Below, piece by piece: positions 61,683 to 64,000 of a stretch of DNA of 64,000 nt. Numbering within the stretch: the first letter of the stretch is position 1; each line of letters begins with the position of its first letter. The notes below the pieces were generated by a model. The model ran no database searches. It was given only the letters and a program-made list of their open reading frames with translations, and was not told the DNA's origin. Both the position numbers and the translations under genes were made by a program. The stretch covers positions 4,836,001 to 4,900,000 of the forward strand of contig NZ_CP032084.1 in assembly GCF_003600685.1 (NCBI RefSeq), written 5' to 3'. The stretch is from Achromobacter sp. B7. Lineage in GTDB: Bacteria > Pseudomonadota > Gammaproteobacteria > Burkholderiales > Burkholderiaceae_B.

Positions 61683-61756
61683 CAGAGTTGCGGCGATCAG
61701 ACGCAAGGCCGCCCGAAATACGGGCGGTTCGCGCCCTTCGCCGTCGCCCTGATCCA

Positions 61757-62554
61757 CTATCGCGGAGGCAGATTCCCCGCCGGGTCCACCGCCTGGCCGT
61801 CGTAGCGCAGTTCAAAGTACAGCCCGACCTGCTTGCTGTCGCTATTGCCCATTTCGGCAATCTTCTGCCCCTGCTTCACGCTTTGCCCTTCCTTGACCAG
61901 CAGCTTGCTGTTGTGCGCGTAGATACTCAGGAAGCTGGCGTTGTGCTTGACGATCACCAGATGCCCGTAGCCCCGCAAGCCGCTGCCCGAATACGCAACG
62001 GTGCCACCCGCCGCCGCCACCACCGGCGTACCCGAGGAATTTGAAATCACGATGCCGTTCGAGCCGCCGCCGTCATAGCCGCGCGTGACCTTGCCCTGCG
62101 CCGGCCACACCAGCGAAATTGCCCCCGGTGGCGCCGTGCGGCGTTTGCCGCCCGATGGGGAAGACCGCGACGTGGACGCCGGCTTCGATGCCGACTTGCT
62201 GGGCGTGGACGTGCGCGCCTGCCCGGCCGGAGGCTCGACGCGCAGCACTTGTCCGACTTCGATGTTGTTGGAATTGGACAGGCTGTTCCAGCGCACCAGA
62301 TTGCTGACCGAGGTGCCCTGCTTGCGCGCGATCTGCGTCAGCGTGTCGCCCGATTGCACGCGGTAGTAGCCCGGCTGGACTTTGGTGGTGCCGCAGGCCG
62401 ACAACAGCGCAGCCAGCAGCACAACACACAGGCCCATCCATATACGATTGCGCGACCACGTTCGCGGGGCGCGCGCAGAAGGCGGCGAGGCGGTCGCAAG
62501 AACGGGCACGGACAGAGTCGGGGCGGACAAGGAAAGCACTGAAACCTGGGGCAC
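61757..62554 (-). CDS. LysM/LytM-domain lipoprotein (NlpD-like murein hydrolase activator)
   Basis: 265 residues from a GTG start, or ~226 from the ATG at 62437. A lipobox LLSAC (C54) follows a hydrophobic helix. LysM (YYRVQSGDTLTQIARKQGTSVSNLVRWNSL, ~64-110) is followed by a Ser/Thr/Lys/Pro-rich linker and a LytM/M23 domain (~145-265: WPAQGKVTRGYDGGGSNGIVI, GTPVVAAAGGTVAYSGSGLRGYGHLVIVKH, FELRYDGQAVDP). The zinc ligands are replaced (GYDGGGSNG for GHxGxD; YFELR for HFE/HxH), so it should activate amidases rather than cleave. It is an outer-membrane division-related lipoprotein; rpoS does not follow it, so it may be an additional paralogue. Confidence 0.88.
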   Translation of the reverse strand: MPQVSVLSLSAPTLSVPVLATASPPSARAPRTWSRNRIWMGLCVVLLAALLSACGTTKVQPGYYRVQSGDTLTQIARKQGTSVSNLVRWNSLSNSNNIEVGQVLRVEPPAGQARTSTPSKSASKPASTSRSSPSGGKRRTAPPGAISLVWPAQGKVTRGYDGGGSNGIVISNSSGTPVVAAAGGTVAYSGSGLRGYGHLVIVKHNASFLSIYAHNSKLLVKEGQSVKQGQKIAEMGNSDSKQVGLYFELRYDGQAVDPAGNLPPR

Positions 62555-62744
62555 TGAGGTAGGGGTTCAACAGGGTTTGAGGGTCGGGATGGCGCAACTG
62601 CGTTCAAGGGTACCAAGATTTTTAAACGGCCGGTGGCGGCGCGATGGTGCAGGGGCGCGCCGTGGTCGCAAGCGGGCACATGCCCATGCCCTGGCGCGCT
62701 CGGCCACGCCCCCGCCACGCCCGATGGTCCGCGCAGCCATCGAC

Positions 62745-62750
62745 TAGAAT
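62745..62750 (+). promoter_or_regulatory. -10-like hexamer just before the second cruR-like gene
   Basis: TAGAAT at 62745-62750 lies 7 nt before the ATG at 62758, mirroring the TATAAT-to-ATG spacing of the first cruR-like gene. No Shine-Dalgarno sequence is visible. No convincing -35. The 203-bp gap 62555-62757 shows nothing else I can name. Confidence 0.4.
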
Positions 62751-62757
62751 GCCCGCT

Positions 62758-63186
62758 ATGTCCGAAATGTCCCGCCTCTTACGCTTCTCGGGCGCCACGC
62801 GCGCCCGGGTTGTGTTGTGGCTGGCGCTTTTGGCGCTGACGCTGCGCGCGTTGGTGCCCACCGGGTACATGCCGGACACGCGCGCCTTGCACGAAGGCCG
62901 CTTCGAAGTCACGTTCTGCTCCGCAGCAGGCGAGCTGTCCACGCTGGACCTCAAACTGGAATCGCCCCGCAACGACGGCTCGGCGCGGCACGACGCCACT
63001 GAGACCGGCGCGCAATGTCCCTTCGGCCTGCTGGCGCACGTGGCGCCCGCGCCCACGCCCACCGTATCCCCAATCGTCGTGCCCACGGGCCGCCCGGCCC
63101 CGCCCGCGATTGCGTACCGGGCGCTGCCCCCGCTGGCCGCGCACGGCCCGCCGCTAGGGTCGCGCGCCCCACCCTCGCTGGTCTGA
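62758..63186 (+). CDS. DUF2946/CruR-like leader protein lacking the second cysteine
   Basis: 142 residues, the same length as the cruR-like gene at 30.4 kb. A hydrophobic N-terminal helix (VVLWLALLALTLRALVPTGY, 19-38) precedes cysteines C54 (TFCSA) and C87 (QCPFG). C87 aligns with the first cysteine of the CPLC motif in the other copy, but position 90 is glycine. The C-terminus ends GSRAPPSLV, with RAPP at 136-139, three codons before the stop. A SCO-type copper chaperone gene follows 64 nt later, supporting a copper-linked upstream-regulator role. Whether it senses copper without the CXXC is open. The start at 62758 is chosen from length and the -10 position; 62749 is possible. Confidence 0.78.
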   Translation: MSEMSRLLRFSGATRARVVLWLALLALTLRALVPTGYMPDTRALHEGRFEVTFCSAAGELSTLDLKLESPRNDGSARHDATETGAQCPFGLLAHVAPAPTPTVSPIVVPTGRPAPPAIAYRALPPLAAHGPPLGSRAPPSLV

Positions 63187-63198
63187 TCCCGCCTGGTT

Positions 63199-63219
63199 CG
63201 CGCGGCTAATTGCCGCGCG
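63199..63219 (+). terminator. Hairpin between the second cruR-like gene and the SCO gene
   Basis: A perfect 8-bp stem (CGCGCGGC / GCCGCGCG) with loop TAATT lies 12 nt after the leader-gene stop. No T tract follows. It could pause polymerase in the region where Rho-dependent termination is expected for a CruR-type system. Confidence 0.4.
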
Positions 63220-63250
63220 CCCCGCCGACACGACCATCTTCGAGGTTTAC

Positions 63251-63952
63251 ATGCGTTTCCCCTTCTCGCGCGCGCCCCATGGCGCGGCGCCTTCTGTTGC
63301 GCTCTCCGTTGCATCTCCCGGCACATCCGGCCTCGCGGCCGCCGACGCGTCCTCTCGCCACCTCGGCCTGGCCCCCGACTCCCGCCGTCGCCTGCTGCTG
63401 TCTTGCCTGCCCCTTGCGGCCTTGACCTTGGCCGGCTGCGGGCCGGACGCCCCCAAGCTGCTGGGCATGGACCTGTCCGGCATGCCCACGGGCGACTTCC
63501 AATTGCAGGACGTCAACGGCCAATCGCGCACCCTGGCCGACTACCGCGGCCACCCCATCCTGCTGTTCTTCGGCTTTACCCAATGCCCCGACATCTGCCC
63601 CACGGCGCTGACCCGCGCCCTGGAGATCAAGGATCTGCTGGGCGCCGACGCCGACAAGCTGCGCGTGCTGTTCATCACCGTGGACCCGGAACGCGACACG
63701 CCAGAAATCCTGGGCGCATACACCAGCGCCTTCGACCCCGGCTTTGTGGGCCTGCGCGGCACCGCCGAACAGACGCGCGCCGCCGCCCAGTCCTTCAAGG
63801 TGTTCTATCAGAAGGTGCCGACCGGCTCGTCCTACACCATGGACCACACCGCGCTGACCTATGTGATTGACGCCAAGGGCAAGCTGCGTATCGCCCTGCG
63901 CCATGCGCAGTCCGCCGCCGAATGCGTGCAAGACCTGCGCACGGTGTTGTAA
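63251..63952 (+). CDS. SCO1/SenC family copper chaperone lipoprotein
   Basis: 233 residues. An unusually long N-region (about 45 residues) leads to SRRRLLLSCLPLAALTLAGC, a lipobox with C63 and an arginine-rich motif resembling a Tat signal. The thioredoxin-like domain carries the copper ligands C112 and C116 in FTQCPDICPTALTRAL and H199 in YTMDHTALTYVID. SCO proteins deliver copper to the CuA site of cytochrome c oxidase in the periplasm. TCGAGG precedes the ATG. Encoded directly behind the second DUF2946 gene, consistent with copper regulation of expression. Confidence 0.93.
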   Translation: MRFPFSRAPHGAAPSVALSVASPGTSGLAAADASSRHLGLAPDSRRRLLLSCLPLAALTLAGCGPDAPKLLGMDLSGMPTGDFQLQDVNGQSRTLADYRGHPILLFFGFTQCPDICPTALTRALEIKDLLGADADKLRVLFITVDPERDTPEILGAYTSAFDPGFVGLRGTAEQTRAAAQSFKVFYQKVPTGSSYTMDHTALTYVIDAKGKLRIALRHAQSAAECVQDLRTVL

Positions 63953-64000
63953 GGCCGCGCTTTGCAAGACGACCCCGGTTGGAAGGCCGGGAAATCTATA

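Noticed and set aside
1..64000. Prophage, insertion sequence or genomic island
   Set aside because: No integrase, transposase, tRNA-flanking repeats or compositional break was seen; genes are typical chromosomal housekeeping and transport functions.

Overview
The window is high-GC, densely coded DNA that looks like an Alcaligenaceae chromosome (Achromobacter/Bordetella group). The evidence is two Bug-type solute receptors, a hurIR-bhuRSTUV-type haem locus, a DUF2946-TonB receptor-PepSY operon matching the Bordetella CruR-BfrG copper locus, azurin, and paired half-size chromate transporters. No tRNA, rRNA, phage, IS element or CRISPR array was recognised.

Layout. 0-9.5 kb: a methyltransferase cut by the window edge, DUF1345 membrane protein, chrA pair with divergent LysR, murI, two UspA proteins, a PQQ-type sugar dehydrogenase lipoprotein, azurin and an SDR with an altered active site. 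9.6-18.1 kb: a DUF1800/DUF1501 pair, a Bug receptor and PrpF/GalD-type isomerase with divergent LysR, a GNAT enzyme, and a secreted COG4315 protein with ECF sigma and anti-sigma factors. 18.1-30.3 kb: a nitrogen block, with allophanate hydrolase, urea carboxylase and GntR regulator on the minus strand facing away from urtABCDE. The gap between them carries a sigma-54 promoter, NtrC-like sites and a long dyad. 30.4-34.9 kb: cruR-like leader gene, BfrG-like receptor and PepSY protein (copper). 35-42.2 kb: PAP2 phosphatase, tartrate-type dehydrogenase with a Bug receptor, DUF3829 lipoprotein, AdaA-AlkA repair fusion, LysR and YajQ. 42.5-50.9 kb: complete haem uptake locus (sigma, FecR-type regulator, receptor, HmuS-like protein, ABC transporter). 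51-57.8 kb: CopD, an exported protein with two HxT motifs, WYL regulator, VOC protein, amino-acid permease with kynureninase and divergent Lrp regulator, haemolysin III. 58-64 kb: P1 peptidase, cystine-type ABC transporter, LysM/LytM lipoprotein, and a second cruR-like gene followed by a SCO copper chaperone.

Three themes stand out. First, two DUF2946 (CruR-like) genes each head a copper-related operon. Both end close to an RAPP motif and have a -10-like hexamer 7-8 nt before the ATG, suggesting leaderless mRNAs; one lacks the second cysteine of the sensing CXXC. Second, short tandem repeats are scattered through the window. Units inside genes are 6, 15, 15, 15 and 18 nt (multiples of three), while units between genes are 7, 7, 13 and 14 nt. 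Third, the urea genes carry legible nitrogen-control sites. All functions are inferred from sequence and general family knowledge; no database search was run.
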